A DNA stretch of 64,000 bases from DATFXM01 sp035315885 (GCA_035315885.1 DATFXM010000200.1:1-64000), one strand, 5' to 3'. Counted from the first letter of the stretch, positions 8,516 through 18,038 are shown. Notes: a model not told the origin generated them from the letters alone. Program-made: numbers and translations.

Positions 8516-9997
8516 CTAGCGTTTCTCGTACTTGCTCTTGTCCATTCCGGTCAGCTTCACCGGATCGAGCAACTCCTTGATCTGATCTTCAGTCAGGATT
8601 TTTTTCTGCCTGATGATCTCGAGAATTCCCTTACCGCTTTTGTAGGCTTCGCCGGCGAGTGCAGTTGCCTTGTCATAACCGAGCACCGGGTTCAGCGCAG
8701 TCACGATTCCAACGGTTGTCTCCATATACCGCTGCAGCGTGGCCTCGTTCACCGTGATCCCGTCTATGCACAACGTGCGGAACGCGCGAGAGGAGCTGTA
8801 GAGCAGTGCCTGTGACTCGATCACCGCGAGGCCTTCGAGCGGTTCGTACGCGTTAAGCTGGAGCTGACCACTGTGTGCGGCAAGAGTCACACTGTAGTCA
8901 TTGCCCATCACGCGAAACGCCACGATGTTCATCAGCTCGGGGATCACCGGGTTCACTTTGCCGGGCATTATTGACGAGCCCGGCTGCAAAGCAGGTAGAT
9001 TGATCTCGAACAGGCCCGCTCGGGGCCCGGAGGCAAGCAAAATCAGGTCGGTCGAGATCTTAGATAGCTTAATGGCCAGGCTCTTCAGGGCCGAGGAGTA
9101 AACCACGAAACCCTGCTGGTCCCACGTCGCCGAAAGCATGTCGGGAGCCGGGACGATGGGCTTGCCAGTGAGCCTGGCCAGATGCGCCGCACATCTCTCG
9201 GGATAGCCTCTGGGCACATTGATCCCGGTACCGATGGCGGTCGCACCCATGTTGACCGAATACAAGTATTTCTCGGCGTCCCGCAGCAGTTTGATTTCAG
9301 CGTCCAGCGAAGCGGCGAATGCATGAAACTCCTGACCGACAGTCATCGGCACCGCGTCTTGCATCTCCGTGCGGCCCATCTTGACTATGTCGAGGAACGC
9401 ATCGCCCTTCAGCCGAAACGACGCCGAGAGCTTCTGCAGCTCTTCAATCAGCTTGTCGTTACGCAGAAGAAACGCGACCTTGATCGCCGTAGGGTACGAG
9501 TCGTTGGTCGACTGCGACATGTTCAAGTCGTCGTGCGGCTCTACAAACTCGTACTCGCCTTTCTTGTGTCCGGTCTGCTCAAGAGCAATGTTGGCGAGCA
9601 CTTCGTTGGCATTCATATTCGTCGAAGTGCCCGCGCCACCCTGATACCAATCGACCAAAAACTGGTCGTGGTACTTGCCGTCGAGGACCGCCTGGCAGGC
9701 TTTTTCAATAGCCGCCAGCTTTTCACTCTTCATTGCGCCGACGTCGGTATTTGCACGAGCGGCGGCAAGCTTCACGAGCGCCCACGCTTCCACAAATCCA
9801 GGATAGTGATTGATGCGCACGCCGGAGATCTGAAAGTTCTCAAGCGCACGCAAGGTCTGCACGCCGTAGTAGGCCTCAGCCGGAACCTTCTTCTCGCCGA
9901 GGAGGTCCTTCTCTACCCTGACTTTGTCCTGGGCCCTGGCGGACGTAACGAGGACAAGGCACATCACTCCCAAACACGTCACCAAACCTCTTCTCAT
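8516..9997 (-). CDS. aspA: Aspartate ammonia-lyase with signal peptide
   Basis: 493 residues. The fumarase/aspartase signature GSSIMPGKVNP lies near residue 340, with family blocks GGAGTSTNMNANEV and NDSYPTA. It converts aspartate to fumarate and ammonia. The mature enzyme is preceded by a Sec-type signal (MRRGLVTCLGVMCLVLVTSARAQ), whereas AspA is usually cytoplasmic. The start has GGAGG 5 bases upstream. The gene ends 38 bases before the Tat-exported serine dehydratase. With exported asparaginase it would turn asparagine into fumarate outside the cytoplasm, a substrate for the Dcu carrier (inferred). Confidence 0.92.
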   Translation of the reverse strand: MRRGLVTCLGVMCLVLVTSARAQDKVRVEKDLLGEKKVPAEAYYGVQTLRALENFQISGVRINHYPGFVEAWALVKLAAARANTDVGAMKSEKLAAIEKACQAVLDGKYHDQFLVDWYQGGAGTSTNMNANEVLANIALEQTGHKKGEYEFVEPHDDLNMSQSTNDSYPTAIKVAFLLRNDKLIEELQKLSASFRLKGDAFLDIVKMGRTEMQDAVPMTVGQEFHAFAASLDAEIKLLRDAEKYLYSVNMGATAIGTGINVPRGYPERCAAHLARLTGKPIVPAPDMLSATWDQQGFVVYSSALKSLAIKLSKISTDLILLASGPRAGLFEINLPALQPGSSIMPGKVNPVIPELMNIVAFRVMGNDYSVTLAAHSGQLQLNAYEPLEGLAVIESQALLYSSSRAFRTLCIDGITVNEATLQRYMETTVGIVTALNPVLGYDKATALAGEAYKSGKGILEIIRQKKILTEDQIKELLDPVKLTGMDKSKYEKR

Positions 9998-10033
9998 AAC
10001 GTCCTCCACCCGGTCGCGCGCCTCGAACTGTGG

Positions 10034-11023
10034 TTACTCCTCCTTCACCGGCGTCCACGTCTTGTCAGGATTAAAGCGTTCCATAGCCGCAAAGAGCTTC
10101 AGCGACTCGGGTCCGAGGTCCTTTTCGTACACTACGCCGTCGTGGCTGACCATGAAGCTCTTCACACCGGTGGAGCCGTATTCAGCGGGCGCTGCCACCA
10201 GCGCGAATCCTCCGATCATCACCCCCTTGATCACGAAATCCATCTGCCCAAGCGGGGCAGCGGGACCCTGGCCCTTCAATATCTTGAAGAAGTAGCCGTG
10301 AAACGGTTCATTCCTGTTGCTGTAACCTCGCTGAATAGCCTTGGCTACGTTCTCGCCGATCGGCCCTTCCCACTTGCCGTCGGCGGTTTGCCACGCGAGG
10401 CCATCCTGCTTGCCGGGTGTGCTGATGATCCGCTGGGCGTATTGATTTACGTCGTAGCCCGAGCGCTTTTGCAGGGCGTACTCGTGCTGCGCTTCCACGT
10501 AGCCTCGACAAATCTGAATGGCGTCGAGCTCATTCCTGCCGATGCGGCGATAGAGGATTTCCTTCTTACCCGCTTTCGCGTCAAATGACCACTTGCCTGC
10601 CGTTTTGACTATTGGAAGCGGGAACGGCCAATCTTCGTCGCCGATCACTAGAAACGCAGTCTGAGGGTTCTTCCCGGGTGAGATGCTGCTTTTCTTGCGA
10701 GCTTGTTTAGCAAACTCTGCGGCTACTTCTCGTTCGCGTGCCGGTTCTCCAGTGTGGATTATGTCCTTGGCATCGGGACCGAGAATGCGGTCAAGTGCCT
10801 CGACGTCATACTTCTCGGCAGCGTCGACAAGCGCGTCCGCCGCTTGCTTAGCGGTGGCGAATTTCTCGCCGCTTGCGGTGGAACCCGCGGCAGCGTGTTT
10901 AGCGGTTTGCGCGGTCACCAACAGCACAAGAAAACAGACAACTGCGAGTGCTACGGGCGTCAACCGCAAGAGCTTTGTACCAGTGCGCAGAATTGAAGAT
11001 TTCATTTCTGTTCTCCGTTTCAT
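10034..11023 (-). CDS. DUF2950 family exported protein
   Basis: 329 residues with a hydrophobic export signal near residues 20-42 (LTPVALAVVCFLVLLVTAQ). The conserved DUF2950 body follows: ATAKQAADALVDAAEKYD, GYDVNQYAQRIISTPGKQDGL, GYFFKILKGQGPAAP and FALVAAPAEYGSTGVKSFMV. The function is unknown. It is translationally coupled to the DUF3300 gene: its ribosome site AGGAGG overlaps the last codons and stop of that gene. These two families are commonly encoded side by side, probably acting together in the envelope. An internal ATG at 11005 also has a fair ribosome site. Confidence 0.85.
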   Translation of the reverse strand: MKRRTEMKSSILRTGTKLLRLTPVALAVVCFLVLLVTAQTAKHAAAGSTASGEKFATAKQAADALVDAAEKYDVEALDRILGPDAKDIIHTGEPAREREVAAEFAKQARKKSSISPGKNPQTAFLVIGDEDWPFPLPIVKTAGKWSFDAKAGKKEILYRRIGRNELDAIQICRGYVEAQHEYALQKRSGYDVNQYAQRIISTPGKQDGLAWQTADGKWEGPIGENVAKAIQRGYSNRNEPFHGYFFKILKGQGPAAPLGQMDFVIKGVMIGGFALVAAPAEYGSTGVKSFMVSHDGVVYEKDLGPESLKLFAAMERFNPDKTWTPVKEE

Positions 11024-11028
11024 AGTTA

Positions 11029-12558
11029 CTACCTCCTGCGGCCGCCGCCGCCGCCCCTCGAGCCGCCACCGCCGCCGCCTCTCGAGCCGCCACCGCCGCC
11101 GCCGCCGCCTCTCGAGTAGCCGCCTCCTCCTCCGCCTCCTCGGGAACTCATGCTCGAGGATCCACGGCTGCTGCTCTCGCGGGCGCTGCTGCCACTGAAG
11201 CCGCCGGAACCACCGCCGAAGGCGCTACGATCGCTGCCACGACTGGAGCTGCCGATGTCACGGCTGCCAGCACGATCGCCACCGCTGCCTCCCGAGCGCG
11301 AACTGGGACTGCTGCTGGGACGATCACTAGCTCTACCGCCACCGCCTGATCTGTCACCGGCTCCGCCGCCGGAACGGTCACTCGCTCTGCCACCGCCTGA
11401 CCGGTCACCAGCACCGCCTGAAGCTCGGTCGCCGAGAACACCCGACTGACTTCGACTGTTGGCCCCAGCCCGACTACTGCTTGACAGGTTCCCGCCCTGA
11501 CGCCCAACCTGCTGTCTGGCACTGGACTGACGATTAGCGAGCGAGTCTCCGCGGGCGGTACCGCCGAACTTATTTGCAGTAGACTTGTCCCTGTACGGAG
11601 CGCCTCCGCGGTGCGACGGATTGTGCTGCCACTTATTGCCGCCTCCACGATTGCCGCTTACATTTGTGCGGTTGCCGCTGTTGCTGATGTTGGTATTGCG
11701 GTTGAAGTTGTTGTTCATGTTGATGTCGACATCCCCGTGACCCCAACCACAACCCCATCCCCAGCCGCCGCCCCACGCGGCTCCCATCGCCACTCCGACT
11801 CCGAAGGAGATCGCGCTTGCGGCAATCACTGCTCCAGTGGACGGTGGGTAGTAAATCGGAGGATACGGATAAACAGGCGCGCCGTAGACCACCGTCGGGT
11901 TGTAGGACGGCACGTACACCACTTGCGGATCTGCCTGTTCCACAACGATGACCTGTTTGCTCTCAACAACCTTAGTCTCGACTTTTTGCTGCTGATTCGA
12001 CTTGAGCGCCCCGGTTGACTGGGCCTTCTGCCGCATTCGCTGGACCGCATCCATCAGGTCGCTTTGCTGAGCGAGAAAAGCGTTGCCCAGATCCGTAGTC
12101 CACTGGATGTCGTCTGAAAGACGTTTCACCACGTCGGGCAGCGCCGCCATCGCCTGAATGCTCGCGTCCCACGGTTGCTTCGAAACCGCATCGACCAGAG
12201 CTTTATCCTTCAGATTTTTGTTTCTTGTGAGCCATTGCTGAAGCTGAATGATCTCGAGCGGATAGGTCGAAGCTACCAGCACCTGGCTGAGCATCGGGTC
12301 CGGGTACAATGCGATCGGCGCGACCAGCGAATCGAGCTGTTCGGGCGGAATCTTCGCATCGTCTTGCGCGACGGGCGCGACAGTCGCGGCGGCCGCCGCA
12401 GGCGCGGCAGGCGCGGCGGGCGCAGCAGGCGCGTCAGGCAACGGACTGGTTTTTGCCGAGCATGCTTCTCCCAAGGGAAGAAGCAGCATCATGCAGGCAA
12501 CGGCAATCAGGCGCCGAATGAGAATTCGTGAACCTGATCTTAAGACTTTTGATTTCAT
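11029..12558 (-). CDS. DUF3300 family exported protein with Gly/Ser/Arg-rich tail
   Basis: 509 residues: signal sequence, Ala-Pro linker (repeated APAAPAAP near 40-60), then the DUF3300 domain (LDSLVAPIALYPDPMLSQVLVASTYPLEI, DPQVVYVPSYNPTVVYG) to about residue 270. A long low-complexity tail follows, first Asn-rich, then Ser/Arg/Gly, ending in runs of Gly with Arg. The ribosome site GGAGG is 7-8 bases upstream of ATG. The function is unknown. The tail could bind polyanions or stay unstructured in the periplasm (speculative). It is paired with DUF2950 downstream, and an operator-like palindrome lies about 180 bases upstream. Confidence 0.85.
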   Translation of the reverse strand: MKSKVLRSGSRILIRRLIAVACMMLLLPLGEACSAKTSPLPDAPAAPAAPAAPAAAAATVAPVAQDDAKIPPEQLDSLVAPIALYPDPMLSQVLVASTYPLEIIQLQQWLTRNKNLKDKALVDAVSKQPWDASIQAMAALPDVVKRLSDDIQWTTDLGNAFLAQQSDLMDAVQRMRQKAQSTGALKSNQQQKVETKVVESKQVIVVEQADPQVVYVPSYNPTVVYGAPVYPYPPIYYPPSTGAVIAASAISFGVGVAMGAAWGGGWGWGCGWGHGDVDINMNNNFNRNTNISNSGNRTNVSGNRGGGNKWQHNPSHRGGAPYRDKSTANKFGGTARGDSLANRQSSARQQVGRQGGNLSSSSRAGANSRSQSGVLGDRASGGAGDRSGGGRASDRSGGGAGDRSGGGGRASDRPSSSPSSRSGGSGGDRAGSRDIGSSSRGSDRSAFGGGSGGFSGSSARESSSRGSSSMSSRGGGGGGGYSRGGGGGGGGSRGGGGGGSRGGGGGRRR

Positions 12559-12733
12559 ACGGAGCCTCCTCGCGTCACACCTCGCCTATTCGCTGTGCTT
12601 CGCTTAATCTGAGGTCTTCTCCTCGCGGGTTAACTTTAAGACTAGATGCGCTAATCACGTCCTCGACAGGATTGCTGTCTCGATCTTGAACTGCACCAAC
12701 GTAGAGTTTATTTTGAGTGCTGAGTGGCAATAA

Positions 12734-12771
12734 CTGTCACAATTGACAGGTGGAACACAAAAAAATGACAG
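12734..12771. promoter_or_regulatory. Palindromic site CTGTCA-N4-TGACAG plus third half-site
   Basis: A perfect inverted repeat CTGTCA (12734-12739) / TGACAG (12744-12749) is followed exactly 22 bases on by another TGACAG (12766-12771), with an A-tract just before it. The same layout recurs at 15491-15528 and 18215-18252. It lies 176-213 bases upstream of the DUF3300 start. It is probably a binding site for a dimeric regulator; the regulator is unknown. Confidence 0.6.
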
Positions 12772-12811
12772 CCGGAGCAGGGTCATTGATAACTGCTTAA
12801 AATTGGTGGCT

Positions 12812-13885
12812 TCAATTGGCACGCTGACGTGCCGGTAGTCCGAACGAACCCGGAGAGAACAGGTTGTAGTTCAGCTTCTTCGTTACGTACTCAATCACTC
12901 TTTGTGCCTTCACGCTGTTGCCCGCTTCGTCGAGGCGCGGAGCGAATACCGCGATCGCCCCTTTGCCCGGCGCCACCGCTACAATGCCGCCGCCCACCCC
13001 ACTCTTTGAAGGAAGTCCAACATGCCAGGCCCAACCTCCCGAACCGTCATAGAGTCCCGCCATTGTCATCACCGACAGGATGTAAGGAATATCCTCGCTC
13101 TTCATGACCTGCTCGCCGGTCTTGGGGTTGACGCCGTTGTTCGCGAGAGTCGCACCCATTCGCGCCAGTTGAACCGTGTTAACGCCCACCGAGCACTGCT
13201 TCGTATAAATGTCGACCGACTCAAACGGATCGGCATAGATGCGCTCGTACTTGGCAAGCAGCATCGACAGAGCCTTGTTGCCTGCGTTCGTTGCCGCTTC
13301 AGACTTGTATACATCCTCGATGAGCGTCAGCTTCTCACCGGCGACTCTGCTGTAGAACCCCAGAATCTTGTTCCACTTCTCATCGGCGTTGCTGCCGGAT
13401 ACGAGACTGGTGGTCGCAATCGCGCCGGCATTCACCAACGGGTTGCCCGTGTGAGTAGCCATATCCACGACCGCATTCACCGAATTGAAAGGTCTGCCGG
13501 TCGGCTCGCTGCCTACTCGCATGAATACCTTGTCTGCGCCAAGCTCCTCCATCGCAAGCGCGAGGGTGAAGACCTTTGAAATCGACTGAATCGAGAAAGA
13601 ATAATCGACGTCACCCAACGAAAAGGTCCGGTTGTCGGTTGTCACCACCGCCACGCCGAAAAGTTTCGAATCCACCTGCGCGAGGTACGGAATGTAGTCG
13701 GCGTTCTTGCCGGTGGTGTCGCTTCGGAATTTATCGTAAGCCTCGCGCACGACCGCCTCTACCTGCTCTCTGGTCGGAGCGACCGGACTTGTCTTTTGTC
13801 CAAGCGCTGGCAGCGGAATGGACACGAAACTAGCAGCGATAAGCACGGCCATCAGCGCTTTCACACGAACTGTGCTTGCCTTCAT
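12812..13885 (-). CDS. glsA: Glutaminase A with signal peptide
   Basis: 357 residues counted from the ATG at 13885 (GGAGGAA ribosome site). The open frame continues upstream into the porin gene, but that part is not protein-like. A signal peptide (MKASTVRVKALMAVLIAASFVSIPLPALGQ) precedes the serine-dependent glutaminase fold. The SxxK motif of this beta-lactamase-like family is visible as SISK in FSIQSISKVFTLALAMEELG, followed by NAVVDMATHTGNPLVNAGAI and VGLPSKSGVGGGI. It hydrolyses glutamine to glutamate and ammonia. GlsA is usually cytoplasmic, so this is another exported deamidating enzyme of the locus. Confidence 0.93.
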   Translation of the reverse strand: MKASTVRVKALMAVLIAASFVSIPLPALGQKTSPVAPTREQVEAVVREAYDKFRSDTTGKNADYIPYLAQVDSKLFGVAVVTTDNRTFSLGDVDYSFSIQSISKVFTLALAMEELGADKVFMRVGSEPTGRPFNSVNAVVDMATHTGNPLVNAGAIATTSLVSGSNADEKWNKILGFYSRVAGEKLTLIEDVYKSEAATNAGNKALSMLLAKYERIYADPFESVDIYTKQCSVGVNTVQLARMGATLANNGVNPKTGEQVMKSEDIPYILSVMTMAGLYDGSGGWAWHVGLPSKSGVGGGIVAVAPGKGAIAVFAPRLDEAGNSVKAQRVIEYVTKKLNYNLFSPGSFGLPARQRAN

Positions 13886-13931
13886 GTGGTTCCTCCGAGG
13901 TTGGGCTCGTTGCCTTTTATCACCCGACCGC

Positions 13932-15398
13932 TCAGAAACTGAATAACTTTGAGAAGTTGTATCTGAACGAGAACTGGATTCGATAATCGTTCGAGGCAAA
14001 GCCATCGCGGAAGTTCTCGCGCCTTCCCCACTGAAACTCACCGCCAAGCATGACGTTGTCGTAGGGATAAAACAGGAGGTTAGCGAGGCCATAATGGCCG
14101 CGGTGGTAAGCGTTGTCTTCTTGCCCTTCGGAGTTTTCGATGTTGACCAGCGAATATCCGATCGAGCTGCTGAATCGTTTGCTCCAGGTGTGATCGAGGA
14201 AGGACACGACGCCGAGCACCGGAAGCGCTTCACCTTTGATCGGCGTTGCCGGGTCTGCGCCCCTCTTGATGCCAACGTCGACCGGCGCATCATTCATGTA
14301 GTTCTCAATGCCTGCACCATACACAAACTGGAATCGGCCGATGTTGTTCTTATTGAATTTCAGGTTCGAGCTGACGGTGGCGCCCCAGCCCACCACGCTG
14401 TCGCTCAGATCGAATCGGTCGTGGTTTGTATCGACCCACCTGATACGCCTCACGATTCCTGCAAACTGAACATGACCCCAGTCCCGATTGAATCGCACAT
14501 GACCCGAGAAGTCCGGCAGGTCGAACTTGGGCTGGATACCCTCCAGCAGCTTTACACGATCTGCGAACCTGCCCTGATCGCCGCTTGCGCCCGGACGCTC
14601 GATTGCGATCGTAACTTCGTTCTTTCCCTTCAGAGGCATCCAGCGCGCCTGTACGTTGCGGAAGAAGACCATTCCATTTGGTCCCCAATACTCGATCGAG
14701 TTGGGAAACACATCGATGTCCATGAACGGGCTCCACGTTTGGCCGCCGCCAAAGTGACCGAGCTCGCCGTATGCGTGACGCAGACGGAAAGTTGTCTGTC
14801 CGGCGTCGACTCCGGTCCCGAACAGTTCGAACTCGAACTGCGTCTTCAACTCGCCAAGCGGAGTAGCGGTGGTCGACTTCACTCCGAGCCGGCTCTGCCG
14901 CACGCCAAAGTAGGTCTTCCCATCGGGGGCGAACTGGTCCTTGGACGCTGGCAGCTTCGTCGGACGAATCACGTCGAACCAATCCGGATCGTTCTGTTTG
15001 AACTGATAGCCGAAGTCGAGCATGGCAAAGCCGTAAACCTGGAACGTGTTTTCACCCTTCTTCTCGTTCTCCTGGGTACTCCTGGAGGGCACCGTGGGTT
15101 TGGTGGCGACTGCGGTTGTCTCGGTTACTGTGGTCTTATCAGAAGGAGGGACGGCGCTCGATGATGGTGTGTTGGCTGCTGGTGCAATTCGCGGCTGCTG
15201 CATTGCTGAGAGCTGTGTCTTCAGCTCATGGACTGTCTGCTCCAGTTTCTGAAGTTTCTCTTTCAACTGCTGGACCTCGGTCGATGCCTTGTCAGTTTCC
15301 TGAGCTAGCGCAACCGGGGCGGCGATGACGAGAAAAGCAATTCCAACCAAGGCACTCCTGATAGCTCTCGTACAACGCGCTCCAGATTTGGATTCCAT
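13932..15398 (-). CDS. DcaP-like outer-membrane porin with N-terminal coiled coil
   Basis: 488 residues: signal peptide, a heptad-patterned coiled coil (VQQLKEKLQKLEQTVHELKTQL near 42-65), a Ser/Thr/Pro linker, then a beta-barrel starting FQVYGFAMLDFGYQF and ending in aromatic FSFRYNFSKLFSF. The layout matches the DcaP family of trimeric porins, which pass dicarboxylates and other acidic solutes. It ends 46 bases before glutaminase and probably heads the transcript. With the Dcu carrier it would complete a path for acidic amino acids or dicarboxylates from outside to cytoplasm (inferred). The ribosome site is GAGGGGG. Confidence 0.8.
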   Translation of the reverse strand: MESKSGARCTRAIRSALVGIAFLVIAAPVALAQETDKASTEVQQLKEKLQKLEQTVHELKTQLSAMQQPRIAPAANTPSSSAVPPSDKTTVTETTAVATKPTVPSRSTQENEKKGENTFQVYGFAMLDFGYQFKQNDPDWFDVIRPTKLPASKDQFAPDGKTYFGVRQSRLGVKSTTATPLGELKTQFEFELFGTGVDAGQTTFRLRHAYGELGHFGGGQTWSPFMDIDVFPNSIEYWGPNGMVFFRNVQARWMPLKGKNEVTIAIERPGASGDQGRFADRVKLLEGIQPKFDLPDFSGHVRFNRDWGHVQFAGIVRRIRWVDTNHDRFDLSDSVVGWGATVSSNLKFNKNNIGRFQFVYGAGIENYMNDAPVDVGIKRGADPATPIKGEALPVLGVVSFLDHTWSKRFSSSIGYSLVNIENSEGQEDNAYHRGHYGLANLLFYPYDNVMLGGEFQWGRRENFRDGFASNDYRIQFSFRYNFSKLFSF

Positions 15399-15482
15399 CA
15401 GTCGCCCCCTCTATTGCTTTTGTGCTCTTAACCTAGGTGAGTCGAGTGCAGTGTCACGCCGATTCTAGGAGTACGACACAAG

Positions 15483-15528
15483 TGCCAGAACTGGCACTTC
15501 TGACAGGTCTTTGGAGAAAAGATGACAG
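15483..15528. promoter_or_regulatory. Palindromic operator-like cluster between porin and PP2C genes
   Basis: Four half-sites: TGCCAG (15483), CTGGCA (15491), TGACAG (15501) and TGACAG (15523). CTGGCA-N4-TGACAG and the 22-base step to the next TGACAG copy the geometry seen at 12734 and 18215. AGTGCCAG-AA-CTGGCACT is itself a perfect palindrome. It lies 85-130 bases upstream of the porin start and about 160 upstream of the divergent phosphatase gene. Confidence 0.6.
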
Positions 15529-15685
15529 GCAGTCGAATGCTTTGCGGCGGAACCCTGAACTCATTTTGTGCCGCAGTGCTTTCTCGGTCTACCTGTAAAT
15601 TTTGCCAGTGGTAGAGAGGTTGAGATTTGCATAGCGTCATGTTTAGCGGCAGGTTCTTCTTACCTGGCGGGTGAAAGGAGCGATT

Positions 15686-16645
15686 ATGACAGCGACTTCA
15701 AAAGGACCTGAACAGACAGACAATGCCGTCCTGCCCGTTGAGTCTGATGGCCTTGAACCGGTCAAGATCGAAAGTCCTGCTTCATCGCTGGTCGCAATAG
15801 AACTTGCGGTGAAGTCGCACGAGGGCAACGTGAGGCTCACAAACGAGGATCATTATCTGGTCGTGCGCGCTGAGCGCTCTCTGAATACCGTGCAGTCAAA
15901 CCTTCCGGAGGGCGCGCTCAAGCCGAGCTTTCATGAAACTGCGTTCGGGATGGCGATCGCTGACGGAATCGGCGGGATGCCCGCCGGCGGTGTTGCCAGT
16001 CGCATGGCGCTGCGCAAGCTCGTAGACCTGGTGGTTAAAACGCCGGACTGGGTTATGAGGATGGACCGCCGAAAAGCTAATACAGTGATGCGGCGAATGG
16101 CCAACCGCTTTCGACAGATTGACATCACCTTGAGACGACACAGCGAAAGGGATCCTCGACTCGCAGGTATGGGCACCACGATGACTGTTGCTTGTAGTCT
16201 CGGCAGTGACCTTTTTGTCGGACACATCGGCGATTCACGGGCTTATTTGATACGTCGTGACGAGCTTCATCAGTTGACGCGCGACCACACGGTGGCCCAG
16301 CGAATGATCGACGCCAAGGTAGCCGGAGAACAAGACGATTCAGTTCGCGGATTTCGCAGAGTGCTTACCGCCGCGCTCGGCTCTACGTCACAGCCTAGCG
16401 ATCCTGACGTGCTACGGTTTTATCTCCGAGACGGAGATCAGTTGTTGCTCTGTACCGACGGCCTCACCGAGCATGTGGATTCCGAGACGATTGCCTCAAT
16501 CCTGCGCCACTCAGAAACCGCGGAAGATGCTTGCAAAGCCCTTGTTGGCGAAGCCCTGAATCGAGGCGGCGTGGACAATGTGACAGTGCTGTTGGCGCGT
16601 TATCGCTTCCCAAAGGCAGAACGAGCCGCTGACACCAAGCGATGA
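15686..16645 (+). CDS. PP2C-family protein phosphatase (PPM)
   Basis: 319 residues. All main metal-binding PP2C motifs are visible: NVRLTNEDHYLV near 55, MAIADGIGGMPAGGVAS near 90, MGTTMTVACSLG with VGHIGDSRAYLI near 170-195, LLLCTDGLTEHV near 255 and GGVDNVTVLLARY near 300. It removes phosphate from Ser/Thr (manganese- or magnesium-dependent) in the cytoplasm. ATG 15686 with AAAGGAG five bases upstream is preferred over the GTG at 15671. No kinase partner is adjacent. It is divergent from the porin and convergent with the barrel gene. Confidence 0.92.
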   Translation: MTATSKGPEQTDNAVLPVESDGLEPVKIESPASSLVAIELAVKSHEGNVRLTNEDHYLVVRAERSLNTVQSNLPEGALKPSFHETAFGMAIADGIGGMPAGGVASRMALRKLVDLVVKTPDWVMRMDRRKANTVMRRMANRFRQIDITLRRHSERDPRLAGMGTTMTVACSLGSDLFVGHIGDSRAYLIRRDELHQLTRDHTVAQRMIDAKVAGEQDDSVRGFRRVLTAALGSTSQPSDPDVLRFYLRDGDQLLLCTDGLTEHVDSETIASILRHSETAEDACKALVGEALNRGGVDNVTVLLARYRFPKAERAADTKR

Positions 16646-16664
16646 GAAGCGAGACGGGGCGCTG

Positions 16665-18038
16665 TTAGAACGCTTCGAGTACGCCGATGCTCAGCGTGCC
16701 TCCATGCTTGCCGAAGCCATAGTCAACTCTGAAGTTGATTGGGTTGGTCTTTGTCAGCCGGAAACGAACGCCAGCTCCACCGCCAGGCAAGAGGTCACCA
16801 CCACCGATATCTGTGAACTTCGGGCCGACCGCACCAAAACCTGCGAAGCCCACCAGTCCAAATCTTCCAAGAAATCCGGTCTTCGGAATGGTAAACCTGT
16901 ATTCACCCTGAGTCGCAAACATTCTCCGGTCCTGATATCTCCCCGCCGAATAACCCCGTATGTCGTTGAATGCTCCGAAGAGGCAGAGGTCATAGATCGG
17001 CACGTGGTCGCCTGACGCGCCGCAACCCATTACCCGAAACGCGATTACTTGATTTGGACGGAAGCCTATGTATTTATTGAAACCAACTTTGTAGTACTGA
17101 TAGGTGAACTTGCTCCCGAGACCCTCGGTGAAGAAGTCAATCCCCGAGTCGAGGAAGAAGCCTTTCCGCGGATATAAGGTGTTGTCTCGAGTGTCCCATT
17201 GAAAGCGCGGTCCTATGGAGACCGTTCGATGACGAAAGAGTTCCTCTCCGATGAGTTCGATGATGGGGGCGAGAGTCGGCGGCGGATTGATTTCGGTGTC
17301 GGGCGGGAGGTCCGAGTTGTCACGATCGATAGACAGTCGCAAGTTGCGGTATTGAAAACGCGCTCCGAGATACATTCCTTTCTTAAATCGGAACAGCGCC
17401 TCAGCAATAAGACCCCCACCCTTCGTGTTCAGCGGCAGAAATATGCCCGAGTCACCGGCGCGTCTCCCCTCGCCGTAAAGTCTCGCGTTTATGCTTGCCT
17501 TACCGGCGGCGATGGTGAACCGGTACTTGTCTTCCTTCATGTATAGCCGGGTTCCCAACGCAAGCCCGCGGCTTCCATTGTTAGTGACCAGACCACCGAG
17601 GCCGAACATCGAAGGAGGCGAAACTGTGTCTTCCTTGTTCAGAGGCGTCACGTAGCCCACGACGAACTGCAAACCGGCTCCGAGCGCCGGGCTGTTTATC
17701 GGGATTGGCGCGATCACGAATTCGCCGCCACGCTTATCCTTCTGCTGGGCCGCGTCCTTTGTCTGGGTTGAGTCTTGACTCTTTACCGAGTTGGATTGCT
17801 GCGACGTCTGATTCTTCGCTGATTTGGATTGCTCAGTCGATGTCTCTTTCTTGGCTGAATCAGTTTGCTGCGACGACGCCTCATCTTTCTTAGTCGGGTC
17901 GGCTTGTTGTTCGTCGGCACTCTGCGCGCTGGCAATCGCAAGAGCGCTCAGAACCCAGAGCGTCACTGCAAGCAGCCGCGCGGTCCGTCGCGCTACGCGG
18001 CGCGCCCGGGTGACCGACCAGATCGAATATCGTTTCAT
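16665..18038 (-). CDS. BamA/TamA-like outer-membrane barrel protein
   Basis: About 457 residues. A signal segment near 15-40 is followed by a low-complexity hydrophilic linker of repeated Gln/Ser/Lys/Asp (about 45-105). A C-terminal surface-antigen (D15/Omp85-like) barrel then runs from APIPINSPALGAGL to the terminal Phe of SIGVLEAF. Barrel-like stretches include RTVSIGPRFQWDTRDNTLYPRKGFFLDSG and NQVIAFRVMGCG. No POTRA repeats are obvious, so it is not BamA proper; it resembles short Omp85-type proteins of unknown role. ATG 18038 is preferred over an upstream TTG at 18056. Confidence 0.78.
   Translation of the reverse strand: MKRYSIWSVTRARRVARRTARLLAVTLWVLSALAIASAQSADEQQADPTKKDEASSQQTDSAKKETSTEQSKSAKNQTSQQSNSVKSQDSTQTKDAAQQKDKRGGEFVIAPIPINSPALGAGLQFVVGYVTPLNKEDTVSPPSMFGLGGLVTNNGSRGLALGTRLYMKEDKYRFTIAAGKASINARLYGEGRRAGDSGIFLPLNTKGGGLIAEALFRFKKGMYLGARFQYRNLRLSIDRDNSDLPPDTEINPPPTLAPIIELIGEELFRHRTVSIGPRFQWDTRDNTLYPRKGFFLDSGIDFFTEGLGSKFTYQYYKVGFNKYIGFRPNQVIAFRVMGCGASGDHVPIYDLCLFGAFNDIRGYSAGRYQDRRMFATQGEYRFTIPKTGFLGRFGLVGFAGFGAVGPKFTDIGGGDLLPGGGAGVRFRLTKTNPINFRVDYGFGKHGGTLSIGVLEAF

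Noticed and set aside
13886..14293. Upstream extension of the glutaminase frame (about 136 codons)
   Set aside because: It overlaps the porin gene, has a random-looking composition, and a signal peptide with a good ribosome site begins at 13885.
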